Assembly: GCA_036245525.1 (NCBI GenBank)
Contig: BTPG01000005.1
Span: 205,680,030 to 205,744,029, forward strand
Direction: 5' to 3'
From: Semisulcospira habei
Taxonomy: Eukaryota; Mollusca; Gastropoda; Semisulcospiridae
DNA: 64,000 bases
Shown in pieces: positions 19,543 to 30,024 of the stretch. A program made the position numbers and the translations under genes. Positions within the stretch are counted from its first letter, which is position 1, and each line of letters begins with the position of its first letter. The notes under the pieces were generated by a model. It was not told where the DNA came from and made no database searches. It saw nothing but the letters and a program-made list of their open reading frames with translations.

Positions 19543-22150
19543 ACACACAGGGTTGTATTACATGGTAAATGCAAGTAGATGCAGGTAATGAGGTCATGGG
19601 GATAAATGACGACCAACGACGATTTGTCTTACAGTTAATAGTTCTGAACCGCCGAGCTGATGGTAACAGATCATATTCACCATGCAGAACGTGAGTGTCG
19701 TCTGAAACGATGCGACAAGCTTTCCTCACTACCTGCTTCTCGTACATAAAGGTGAGAGTGGACTGCCGCTGTACGCCGGTAAGCTTGCTACTGATGTTCA
19801 CTATTCTCTGTGGTCTGTTCGTTACCGAACCAACAGATAAAAGAAAAGATAAGAACACTCTGAATAAAAGACTTATAAAACATGCAGACAGAATGGAATT
19901 GTCAATTTTAAAAGAACGCAGCTTTCTGAGGCAGTAGAGACGCTGCTGGCATTTCTTGTACGCAATGTCACAGTGACGGCCCCATTTCTGCGTGTTGTTG
20001 ATCGTCGTACCGAGGTACTTATAACGGTCCACAATCTCTACCCTCTCTCCATTGATGGCCGTATCAGACTTGGTGGGGGTGGGGGGGGGGGGTCTTTACT
20101 GAAGTCTATACACAAGTCCTTGGTCTTGCCTACGTTTAAACACAGGTAAGCGTCACGACACCAGTTTACAAAATAATCCACAACAGATCCATGCCCAGAC
20201 TCACAATCAACCAACAAGCTGGGTAAAGCGGTATCGTCCGAAAACTTGCCAAAGTATCTGTTGGGATGTGAACTGACACAGACATTAGTATAAAGAATTA
20301 CATCAAAGGAGATAATCCACATCCCTGTGGAGAACCAGTGGACACAACCCTAACTTTGGACACTATTCCATTAACACGCAACTGCTGCGGCCCACACACC
20401 AGAAAAACAAGATCACAGGGCCAGTTCAGCCTCTAGTTTAAATTCATTAATCAGTTTATTAAAAGCAAGTGTGGCTGAAGCGTATTAAAGGCAGAACTCA
20501 GGTCTAAGCAGAGAATCAAGTCATGAGCTTTATCCTTCTCCAGATGTGCATGGATCAGGTTCAAAATATCAGAGTGGCATCCTCCACTCCTCTCGTAGGC
20601 TTGTAGGCAAACTGCAGCGGGTCTAGCTGACCTAGTGTGCGGATCGTGATCATGGCTCAAAACTTTTTATGACTAGGAAAGTGAGAGCGATATGGCGAAA
20701 ATCATTGAGAGTGGTAGGGGACGCTTTCTGGGGGGTCGGAACAATTGTTGACATTTACCACAACATGGGAACTTTCTGTAAGTTAAGCGAGGCCTGGAAA
20801 ATGGAGTGGAAGATACCACCCAGTTGAGAAACACAGTTGTTTAGGACATGACCTTATATATCATCTGGACCAGGGCTTTTCCTCACACTGGTACATTGAA
20901 ACACATTGCGTACATCATCCTCATTAATTTCTAAAGGTGGACCCTCAGTCTTAGTTGTGTTTCTGATGTCATCAATGCCAGAGCGGAAATCATGAGTATC
21001 AAACCGGGAGTAGAAATCATTCAGCTCCTCCGCAAACGCCCCCCTCGTCTTTACCACCAAGGGGCGTTATGCGAGACGAGTTGCCTCCTTGCTTACTTGT
21101 GTCAGTCATGGTCTTTATTCCCTGCCACACTGTTCTCATATCACCTGATTTGAACCTCACCTCTATTTTGTTTTTGAACTTTTGTTTATCTCTCTTTATT
21201 TGGATTTGACAACTCTCTGTGCTTCTTTTCTTTCTGCTATTTCTCCATGAAAGAACGCTCTCTTCTTTTCATTGAGTGCCTGCTTTAAGTTTTTCGTTAC
21301 CCTGGGTTTATTTTGTTCGCATATACTTTACACGTTTTGACTGGCACAACCGTATTAATACAGAAAGAGACGTAACTCGTGACAACGTCAGTCAGCTCAT
21401 CCACGCTAGCACAACTGTCACGGAACATATCCCAATCCGTACAGTCCAAAACACCCCTGAAGTTGGGCTACGCTGTCCGCATTCCACACTTTTACCTGCT
21501 TTTGCACGGGTTTGACCCGCTCTAAGAGACGTGTGTATGTAGGTACAAGGTGTACAGCATTGTGATCAGTCACCCACAGGGAGTGTGGCATATGACTTGT
21601 ACGCACTGGGAACAGAACCATAACAGAGATCAAGGGTCTTTCCTAAACGTGTAGCGCACGTGACGTACTGGGAGTAGGTCGGCTGAACGTTATCTAAGGC
21701 ACACTGGTTAAAGTCAAGAAGTAGGAACTTGGGTGCATCGGGCGAGATTGCGTCCAGCTTTTGCGTAACATCAAAGATGTGTTTGGCTGCTTGTTCCTTG
21801 TTGGCTCTTGGATGGATATAAACCACAGCAACAAACAGTTGTGGAAATTCTCGGGGAAGATACAGAGGCCGCAGCGAGACCGTCAATAGTACAATATCTG
21901 GGGTTCACACTTTTTACGTGCTATGCTAGTCTTGCACCACTGTTCGTTGACATATAAACACACCCCACCTCCTCTCTCCTTCCCGGTAGGATGTTTATCC
22001 CGATCGAGACGGATAGGGCAACCAAACCCCTCAACACAAGTTTCTTGGTCAGTCACAGTGTTGTCAAACCAAGTTTCTGTAAATGCCTTGTGGCAGGCGT
22101 GCGTCTCTATATGCATTATATAATGTCACGTTTGCACGCAACTCATCCAT
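19159..22150 (-). pseudogene. Family A L2/CR1-like LINE, nearly full length, broken
   Basis: Minus strand, in order: endonuclease with TETWFDNTVTDQ, GGGVCLYVNEQWC, FLLLDFNQCALDNVQ and VTDHNAVHLVPTY; linker KNLKQALNEKK; RT start FQCTSVRKSPGPDDI; LILCLDLSSAFNTLQPHL; SPIL-type region; FGKFSDDTALPSLLVD with catalytic F-x-DD intact; NVGKTKDLCIDF; RYKYLGTTINN; QQRLYCLRKLRSF; YEKQVVRKACRIVSDDTHVL. It is spread over at least seven frames with stops. A poly-G run (20,082-20,092) and CGCA/CA microsatellites (19,486-19,550) interrupt it. An APE-type endonuclease nicks target DNA for target-primed reverse transcription. GDFN has become LDFN. The 3' end is the TATTG tail. Confidence 0.88.
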
Positions 22151-22277
22151 CTTTAGTCCATGTCACGACATGGATAGACAGTAACAAACTTATGTAAAAC
22201 CCAGAAAAAAACAGAGTTACTGCCCGTTGGCTAAGCATCCCGGCTTCAACATATTCACACTGAGTCTTTACGCATAG

Positions 22278-22870
22278 ATGACACTGATATTCCATTTCAG
22301 TCTTCGGTCAAATATCACTGCAAAGTTAGTGAATGCTTTAGTCACGAGCCGTCTTGACTACTGCAATTCTCTGCTTTTTGGTCTTCCATCTGAGCAGATT
22401 AGCCGCCTTCAGCGAGTTCAAAATAATGGCGCAATGCTTGTGAAACTCAGGCGAAAACGAGACCACGTAACCCCTATACTGAAAGACCTTCACTGGATTC
22501 CAATCCAATCTCGCATACTGTTTAAGATTGCGGACCCTTGCATACCGCCACTTTGATGGCAGTCGTCCGTGATACCTTTCCTCCAGTCTGATCACTTACC
22601 AGCCCTCTCGCTCACTGCGTTCATCGGGAGAGAAACTTCTCAAAGTTCCAAAGTACCATCTCAAATCTGCCGGTAAATGCTCTTTCAGATGTACTGCTCC
22701 TTTAATTTGGAATTCCTTACCGACTGAGCTGAGAAATGCGCCTCCCCCCCCCCCCCCCGAACCCCCCCCCCCCACCCTTACGCGTTTCAAAGCAAAGTTA
22801 AAAACTCACCTTTTCTCGCAGACTTTCGTGTAATCTCTAAGGTTTTCTGTACCCCCCCCCCCCCTGCAGA

Positions 22871-22907
<37 letters not shown>

Positions 22908-23003
22908 TGTGCGTCGTTTTCGCCTGCGAATTGAGTTATATTATAAATATGAGAAATGCGCCATATAAATACCATGTATTATTATTATTATTATTATTAC
23001 TAG
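22278..23003 (+). pseudogene. LINE family C, RT C-terminus and 3' tail
   Basis: Reads LVNALVTSRLDYCNSLLFGL, RLQRVQNNGAMLVKL and DHVTPILKDLHWIPIQ, the standard C-terminus of a CR1/L2-type RT, then loses frame. Poly-C tracts (22,741-22,780; 22,852-22,866) and a GT run (22,878-22,905) follow, then GAAATGCGCCATATAAATAC and ATT repeats, the 3' end. Confidence 0.88.
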
Positions 23004-23004
23004 T

Positions 23005-23405
23005 CCTTTCAGTGATAGTGCATTAGCGAGTATCATGGATGGCAATGAGGGCCTGACTTTCTTTTTGCGAAGTCTGTGCCTTACACCACCCTTTTTTCCT
23101 CGTTTACGAACGCGTTTAAAACAAAGCCAGTGTCAGAGGGCGCACGAGCTGCCAGAGCTAACATGTACGCACGGGTTAGTTCACCATACTGTGTACCCCA
23201 CTGTGTCCTTGGCACGTTTCAGTCACGACTAAAACCACAAATAAAATGTTGGACAGCCAACGAGTAAAGTCATCCGTCATCACAACGAACACAAAAGTCA
23301 CGGAATACGAAGACAGCAAGCACACAACGACGAAAACCGTCTAAAAAAGAAGATAAAAGACAAGTTGATGGACACAACAAAAACGATCACCGGTCGCAGC
23401 TACCG
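23005..23405. other. No gene seen
   Basis: About 400 bp with a 65-codon frame at 23,035-23,232 that has no recognisable motif. Confidence 0.45.
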
Positions 23406-23409
23406 GTTG

Positions 23410-26400
23410 CCGGCCTCTTGTGACCCTTGACCTTTCTGAGGGTCATCCAAATTAGTATGCATAGATAGGTATTTCCATCAGGTATCTCTGTACCAAATTT
23501 GGGTTTGAAGTTGTGAATAGTATTTCAGAAAAAAAAATCTTTTGTCAAAATATGACGATTTTGGACCTATTTCCTGAGCTCTTGTGACCCTTGACCTTAC
23601 AGAGGGATCAACCAAATTAGTATGCATAGAAAGGTCTTCCCATCAGGTATCTCTGTAGTAAGTCTGGGTTTGAAGTTTTGAAATGGTATTTGAGAAAAAA
23701 CATCTTTTGTCAAAATAAAGCTAGTTTGGACCCATTTCCTGAGCTCTTGTGACCCTTGACCTTTCCGAGGGGTCATCCTAATTAGTATGCATAGATAGGT
23801 CTTACCATCAGATATCTCCGTAGCAAGTTTGGATTTGAAGTTGTGAATAATATTTGAGAAACAAGAAAGGCAAAACCCTTATGGCTCACGTGTATGACTG
23901 AGCCACACATGTCTGACAATAAGTAAAGGGATGGCTTCTGCACTAACAAAATCCATGTTTTCTCAAAATTTAATCAGTTTTCACACATCTGTGAAATCCT
24001 CGTGACCCTTGACCTTTGCAATGCGTCGACTAAATTAGGATGCATTGGCAGGTTTTATCATCATGTGCCAAATCTGATTGAAAAGTTTGGTAATGTTGAT
24101 AATAACTACAATTATTGGCATTCTTTACACATTTGTCGACCCTCTTGTGACCCTTGATCTTTTCCGAGGGGTCATCCAAATTAGTATGCATAGATAGGCC
24201 TTACCATCAGGTATCTCTGTAGGAAGTTTGGGTTTGAAGTTGTGAATAGTAATTGAGAAAAAAAAACATTTCCTGTCAAAATATGGCAATTTTTGGCTCA
24301 CGTGCGAAGCAAAAGTGAGTCTATGTTTTGGGCCATTGGTCTTCCGTCCGTCGTCCGTCCGTCGTCCGTCCACCGTCGTCCGTGGTAAACTTTAATGTTG
24401 GCATTTTCTCGGAGACTATTCAAGCCACATTCTTCAAACTTGGCCCCAAAATACATTGTTGTAAAACCTTTCTAAACATACCAATTTGAGTGACCTCTCA
24501 TAAAGGTCAAGGTTACAGGGGATCAGGACATAGGTCCAAAATAGCTATATTTTGACATCATTTATTTTTTCCCAAATACTATTCACAACTTAAAACCGAA
24601 GCTTGCTATAGAGATACCTGATGGAAAGTCCTATCTATGCATACTAATTTGGATGACCCCTCAGAAAGATCAAGGTCATAGGGCTCAGGAAATAGGTGCA
24701 AAATAACCATATTTTGACAAAAGATGTTTTCTCTCAAATACGATGACAACTTTAAACCCAGACTTGCTACAGAGATACCTGATGTGAAGGTCTTTCTATG
24801 CACACTAATTTAGGTGATCCCTCGGAAAGGTCAAGAGTCACGAGAGCTCAGGAAATAGGCCTAAAAAAGCCATATTTTGACAAAAGATGTTTTTTTCTCA
24901 AATAATATTCACAACTTAAAACCAAAATTCGGTACAGAGATACCTGATGGTAAGAACTATCTATGCATACTAACTTGGATGACCCTATGGAAAGGTCAAG
25001 GGTCACAAGAGGCTGTCAAATGTGTGTAAAATGCTGATTTTTTATAAAATTGTAAGTATTCCCAAATTTTTACAATTTGTTTCAACCAAATTTTGTACAA
25101 TGATAGCTGATGAAAAGACCTTCCTATGCATACTAATTTAGTCGACTCATCACAAAGGTCAAGGTCATCGGGATTGACAGATGTGCGAAAAATGCTTACA
25201 TTTTCAGAAAACATGGATTTTGCTGCTGCAGAAGCCAGCCCTTGTCACAAAGGGCACACATCTGTAAATCGGACGTGAGCCATAATGGCTTTGCCTTTCT
25301 TGTTCACCTGTTTCCTGAGCTCTTGTTACCCTTGACCTTTCCGAGGGATCATCCAAATTAGTATGCACAGATAGGTGTTACCATCAGGTATCTTTGTAGC
25401 AAGTTTGGGTTTGAAGTTGTGAATAGTATTTGAGAAAAAAAAACATCTTTTGTCAAAATATGGCGATTTTAGACCAATTTCTTGAGCTCTTGTGACCATT
25501 GACCTTTCCGGGGGATAAACCAAATTGGTATGCTTAGAAAGGTCTTACTATCAGGTATCGTTGTACCAAGTTTGGGTTTGAAGTTGCGAATATTATTTGA
25601 GAAAAAAACAACATCTTTTGTAAAAATATGGCTATTTTGGACCTATTTCCTGAGCTCTTGTCAACCTTGACCTTTCCGAAGAAACAACCAAATTAGTGTG
25701 TGTATACAGTTCTTGCCATCAGGCATCTTTTCACCTAGTTTGAGTTTGAGGTTGTGAATAGTATTTGAGGAAAAAGTAAATGATGTCCCAAAGTAGGTAT
25801 TTTTGATATATTTCCTGATCCCGTGACTTTGACCTTTGAGAGAGGTCACTGAAATCGGTATGTTTAAAAAGGTATTGCCACAAAGTATCCTCGGGCCATG
25901 TTTGAAGACTGTAGCTTGAATAGTCTCTGAGAAAATGTCAACGCCAAAGTTTACGACGGACGACGGCGGACGGACGACAGACGACGGACGATGGACGGTC
26001 GACCACTGACCCAGAACATAGACTCACTTTTGCTTTGCATGTGAGCCAAAAACATCATTTGTCAAAACATGGCTATTTTGGACCTATTTCCTGAGCTTTT
26101 GTGACCCTTGGCCTTTCCAAGGGATCAACCAAATTAGTATGCATAAAAAGGTCTTACCATCAGGTATCTTTGTACCAAGTTTGGCTTTGAAGTTGAAAAT
26201 AGTATTTGAGAAAAAAAAATATGTCAAAATATAGCTATTTTTCAACTATTTCCTGATCCCTTGTGACCTTGACCTTTGTCAAAGGTCACTCAAATTTATT
26301 TGTTTAGAAAGGTCTCGCCACAAAGTATTCTAGAGCCAAGTTTGAAGACTGTGGCTTGATTAGCCTCCTAGAAAATGCGAACGTTAGAGTTTACCACGGA

Positions 26401-26486
26401 CGACGGACGACGGCGGACAGACGACGGTCGGACAACCACTGGCCCAGAACATATACTCACTTTTGCTTCGCACGTGAGCCAAAAAC
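23410..26486 (+). mobile_element. Three nested copies of an S-T repeat element built of roughly 170-bp units
   Basis: Units share CTTGTGACCCTTGACCTTTC, CATCCAAATTAGTATGCATA, CATCAGGTATCTCTGTA and GGGTTTGAAGTTGTGAATAG. An outer element (from about 23,410 to T end GTGAGCCAAAAA at 26,486) is split in its GAGAAAAAAACATC run by a second copy (23,861-26,052). That copy starts ACAAGAAAGGCAAAACCC and ends in the T sequence, and is itself split in TTTTGGACCT by a reversed copy (24,291-25,302). The halves rejoin on paper at both junctions. T ends carry CCGTCG-rich repeats. No ORF with motifs; a non-autonomous element of unknown class. Confidence 0.8.
24291..25302 (-). mobile_element. Innermost S-T element, reversed
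   Basis: Starts with the reverse of the T end (TTGGCTCACGTGCGAAGCAA) followed by CCGTC repeats. It contains reversed 170-bp units and ends with the reverse of the S end (GGCTTTGCCTTTCTTGT). It sits in the middle of a plus-oriented unit. Confidence 0.8.
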
Positions 26487-26689
26487 AGCAACAACAAAAC
26501 AGCAACAAACGTTTCATGAAATAGTTTTGAAACTGTCAAAACCAGTACGCCCATTATATGAAATGCTACGCTTTCATTGCATTAGAAAATGTCCCTGTGC
26601 ATTCTATTCATTGCATTCTGCCATCAGCCTGTATGGAAAAGAAAATCAGCATGTCCAAGTTTAAGAAAAGCAACATGTTTTATTGTGAT

Positions 26690-26901
26690 ATAATGAAAAT
26701 TTTTACAAATTTCAAATACAAGCGATCAAAAATCTCTGTAACTTCAGTAGCTGAACTGGCCCTTCGTCTGTCTTGTACTGTATTTGTCTTAAATGGCGCA
26801 AATCCGTGTCTGTTACGTGAGTGTGTGTGTGTTGGGTTTCAGTTCGCGGCGCTTTGAGTCGATTTGCCCAAAAATTGAGAAAAAGCGCCTATATAATAAC
26901 G

Positions 26902-26945
<44 letters not shown>

Positions 26946-26990
26946 TTATTATTATTATTATTATTATAAAATCTTTCCTTTCTTTAAAAA
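26690..26990 (+). mobile_element. SINE-like element ending in (ATT)n
   Basis: CAAATTTCAAATACAAGCGA then TCAAAA, GTTGGGTTTCAGTTCGCGG, GCTTTGAGTCGATTTGCCC and AAAAGCGCCTATATAATAAC followed by ATT repeats (26,905-26,965). Same family as 16,970-17,224. Confidence 0.75.
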
Positions 26991-27221
26991 AAATAATTAT
27001 AAAAAAACTGTTAAAAAAAACGAACATGCTGGCTTCTGCCACACAACGGCCGTATTCTTCGTCCTTTAGATCCTACCTTTGTGATGGAAAATACTGCAAT
27101 TTAGTTGTACAACGCCTACGACCACTCCGGCTTCTCCAGACTTGGTTGGCACCGAACGTCGGTCACGTGAAGCAGAACCGTCGGCACCTGTCAACAGAGC
27201 ATCACATTTTTCATACTCATT

Positions 27222-27339
27222 TTAACGCCATGGCTGTCGGTAGCGCTTTTGATCGCGGTCACGGTGATTCCTGACGGACTATAACACTTCCTGACGGAAT
27301 CACCGCGACCAACAGCGCTACCGACAGCCAAAGGGTTAA
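27222..27339. mobile_element. TTAA palindromic MITE, family 3 (118 bp)
   Basis: TTAA at 27,222-27,225 and 27,336-27,339 enclose CGCCATGGCTGTCGGTAGCG and the inverse GCGCTACCGACAGCCAAAGG. Inner arms GATCGCGGT-ACGGTGATTCC and the inverse pair around CTGACGGACTATAACACTTC. No coding capacity. Confidence 0.85.
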
Positions 27340-27414
27340 ATGATCACCGTCATATGAGGAGACATCTTGTGTACTAGGAATGTGATTTAAATGACGGGAC
27401 ACCGAAAAGGTTCA

Positions 27415-27490
27415 GGACAAATTCTGACCCCTTGCTTGGTTCGACCCAGATACTTTTCGCTCAGCGCTTTACCACGTGAGCTATTCAGCA
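27415..27490 (-). mobile_element. tRNA-derived SINE head
   Basis: On the minus strand, GAATAGCTCACGTGGTAAAG is an A-box-like sequence and CTGGGTCGAACCAAG is a B-box-like sequence at tRNA spacing. No complete cloverleaf or CCA-adjacent end, so it is a SINE head rather than a tRNA gene. Confidence 0.5.
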
Positions 27491-27740
27491 CCCCTCGTAT
27501 CGAGGCTGTAAGTGTGACGACAATAGCACACACTGTAGAGGAAACTGTGCTCTTCATATTTGGTAAAAGTCAGTTCGCCCAATTTTCATGAAAGCGAGAT
27601 CACAGTTTCCATTGTTATTCAACGAAATTCTCGCTTTTGTCAAAAATGGACGTACTGGTTTTTTGTTTGTTTGTTGGATTTTTGTTTTGTTTTGTTTTGT
27701 TTGTTTGTTTGTTTTCATACAACATAATTATTCGCATTGG

Positions 27741-27855
27741 CTATATGTCTACTGAGGAGCAAACAAAATGCGTTATTTTTTGAATAATCGGAAACACTTT
27801 AGTGTGTTTCCGATGAGTCCCAAAAACGTCGCATCTCTTTTGCCCCTCAGTATAT
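27741..27855. mobile_element. TA-bounded MITE (family 13)
   Basis: TACTGAGGAGCAAACAAAAT and TCTCTTTTGCCCCTCAGTA are inverted ends. The centre is a perfect stem ATCGGAAACAC-TTTAGT-GTGTTTCCGAT. Sister copy at 17,456-17,570. Confidence 0.78.
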
Positions 27856-27879
27856 ATCATCCCACTCATGACAGCAAGA

Positions 27880-27946
27880 GGCATAGATCCTCATGAGCCC
27901 CCGCAGTTGCGGGGGCTCATGAGGATCTATACCTCTTGCAGCTGGC
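27880..27946. repeat. Family 2 hairpin, near-perfect
   Basis: GCAAGAGGCATAGATCCTCA then TGAGCCCCCGCA, with the inverse TGCGGGGGCTCATGAGGATC then TATACCTCTTGC. Loop of one base. Only two mismatches across 33 paired positions. Confidence 0.88.
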
Positions 27947-28125
27947 ACTGATACGGTAGCCACGGAGACAAAAGCTTTCGAAATGCAAGATAATACGTTC
28001 TTTTAAATGTATTTCCTACACCATTTTTGAAAACAAAAGTCCTCTTTCAGTCTGCCTGGCCAGACTTGTATGTATATTTTTCCAGCCTTGAATTGGACTA
28101 AGCAGCCTGTTCGGCCTAAATCCCT

Positions 28126-28238
28126 AACTCATTCGAGGCGGCCCGCATCAATAGCTGCGAAAGTGTCGAATAGCGTTGCCGCCCGCAACGCTATTCGACA
28201 CTTTCACAGCTATTGATGCGGCCGCCTTGAACGAGTGA
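28126..28238. repeat. Palindrome with AACTCATTC end (family 4)
   Basis: AACTCATTCGAGGCGGCC and GGCCGCCTTGAACGAGTGA are inverted ends. Inner arms ATCAATAGCTGCGAAAGTGT and CGAATAGCGTTG pair with exact inverses around CCGCCC. The end sequence resembles the TTAACTCATTC ends of other TTAA elements. Confidence 0.82.
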
Positions 28239-28267
28239 CTGCAAGTAAGTAATTAACTAGTACTCAC

Positions 28268-28454
28268 GAGTCACCCTCCATTTTCCATAGCGACAGGAGA
28301 AGGTAACACCTGGATCACCTATCAAAACACACGCACTGTCCTGCCCCACCAGGGTTGTCTCTCCACACAGAACCTCAGAGGTGAGAGAACACTTGTAGTC
28401 CCTGCTTGCAACATTTTGCGGCAGTGGACACATTGATGTGGCGCTGCTTTCATT
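28268..28454 (-). CDS. HYR-domain gene, Cys-rich exon
   Basis: Acceptor TTTTCGTCAG and donor CTC|GTGAGT bound 187 bp, open throughout. It encodes NESSATSMCPLPQNVA, YKCSLTSEVLCGETTL and SACVLIGDPGVTFSCRYGKW. The five cysteines and the C-R-Y-G-K-W ending suggest a compact disulphide-bonded extracellular domain, which I cannot name. It enters in phase 0 and leaves in phase 1. Phase 1 matches the HYR exon at 17,288-17,423, and phase 0 matches the exon at 28,810-28,874. The order (hydrophobic leader, Cys module, HYR) fits a secreted or membrane-anchored protein. Expression is unknown. Confidence 0.68.
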
Positions 28455-28728
28455 CTGACGAAAACAGTCAATACGTGTATTATATTTCAACAGACAAGCT
28501 GGTCAATACACTGACTGTATATATAGATCAATCACTCAATCAATCGATCGATCGATAATCAATCAATTAGACAATCAAGCAAGCAATGAGTGAACACATT
28601 TGATGCTTGAGTCAATAACCAAACGACATTATCAGACAAATGAATAAACAGAAAAGTAAATAAATATTTAACTTAAACAAAAACAAAGAAATTAACATAT
28701 AAAAAACAGAGAAACAAACAAGCAACCA

Positions 28729-28780
28729 AACAAACAAACAAACAAACAAACAAACAAACAAACAAACAAACAAACAAACA
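28729..28780. repeat. (AAAC)n microsatellite
   Basis: Thirteen or so CAAA units between two exons of the HYR gene. Confidence 0.95.
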
Positions 28781-28809
28781 AGCAAATACATACATGCTCG
28801 GGAACTTAC

Positions 28810-28874
28810 CTTCAAAGTACATCCTCTGTGCACACTTTTACAGCAAGAGATACCAAACACCAGCAACAGAAAGC
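28810..28874 (-). CDS. HYR-domain gene, putative leader-peptide exon
   Basis: Acceptor ATGACACAG and strong donor AAG|GTAAGT. The frame that joins the next exon in phase 0 reads FLLLVFGISCCKSVHRGC then TLK, a hydrophobic core followed by polar residues, consistent with a signal peptide or a transmembrane start. Its initiating Met is not in this exon. An alternative ATG at the upstream edge reads another frame that stops. Moderate confidence that it belongs to the gene; the upstream exon was not found. Confidence 0.45.
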
Positions 28875-28899
28875 CTGTGTCATGACGGTCAAGTGTCAA

Positions 28900-29850
28900 T
28901 AAGTAATATAAGAATTAGGGAGAAAATATACAAATATATAGTCAGAAAAACTCATGATTTTTAGAAGAAAAAAGAACCACTGAATGGACGTGCAACAACA
29001 ATAACATGAAGATAATTCACAGAACGGTGTGTGTCTTATCACATAGCGTACGCAACAAATAAAAAAACATAAGTAGGAGGTTTATCTTAAAAGAGATAAA
29101 TAAATAAATGAATAAATAATAATAATGAAATAAATAAATATATATCAAGATGTCAACTTCAAGTTACAGATATATAAATAGGCAGTGTTGTTCATTTGCA
29201 TATCATAATATGGCCTTGGCTCAGATTTACCGTAGAGGGCCCGTTTTTGTGACACGGTTATCGGTAAGCTGATTTATCGGTCAACAGCAACGACAATTTT
29301 GTGCCTACCGCATTGCTTTTGATTGTAGCAGCACCGCAAGAGTCCGTAGGCTCCCCAAAAATGTTGGTTTTGAAATTGTGTCGCTTAAAACGCGTGCTAC
29401 GATCGATTTTTCTGACCGCATATGGTCAGAACTCGATGTCGTAGTAATATACCAGCGATTACAAAAATCGTCGGTCTTTATTCACAATGACGACTGCCCA
29501 CCCCCCCCCCCCCCCACCCCCCCCCAAAAAAAAAAAACCAAACAAACAAACAACAAATTATAAATAAATAAAGAAATATAAGAAGAAAAAAAATAAATAA
29601 ATAAAAAGTTACCTGATGCAGGTTAGTTGGCCATCAGACTATTTTAAAAAAAATCTTCGCTATTTAGAGGACAAAAAAGCGATGCTGCGTGCCGCCGTGC
29701 GTTTTGTTGTAATCAGAATGTTATGGCCTTCTTCTTTTTTTTTTTTAAGCGGATAAATTCGGAACTAGGCAACTCACTCTTACATGTTTACACTCGCGGG
29801 CTATTCATCCCCTTCAACGTTGTGTACCAGAGCAGCCGCGCGGGAAAAAA
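28900..29850. other. No gene seen; AT-rich with poly-C
   Basis: TAAA-rich runs near 29,095-29,145 and 29,555-29,605, a poly-C/poly-A tract at 29,490-29,540, and a GC-richer stretch from about 29,700 that could be promoter-proximal to the exon at 29,851. Confidence 0.45.
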
Positions 29851-29878
29851 ATGTCTGCCGGCGGAAGAGAAAATTCAG
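29851..29878 (+). CDS. Candidate first coding exon, unrecognised gene
   Basis: ATGTCTGCCGGCGGAAGAGA then AAATTCAG is followed by GTAAGT, a consensus donor. It encodes MSAGGRENS. The upstream sequence is locally GC-rich (AGCAGCCGCGCGGG) and an A-run precedes the ATG. A 28-bp first exon is normal in metazoans. No continuation can be assigned because a LINE follows at 30,025. Confidence 0.3.
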
Positions 29879-30024
29879 GTAAGTTTTTTGTTGCAAATCG
29901 TCTTGTATGAGTTATGTACTTTAAAACAAAGCACGTCTTTCGCTGTATTGTTGAGAGAACTTCATTTTGTTGGTTTTGATGAAAGTTTCTGACTTAGCAA
30001 TGTATTTCGAAGGTATAAGTCTAA

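Noticed and set aside
19457..19560. Cys-Val repeat tail of a LINE frame as a real protein domain
   Set aside because: It is CA/CG microsatellite read through at the end of the LINE frame.
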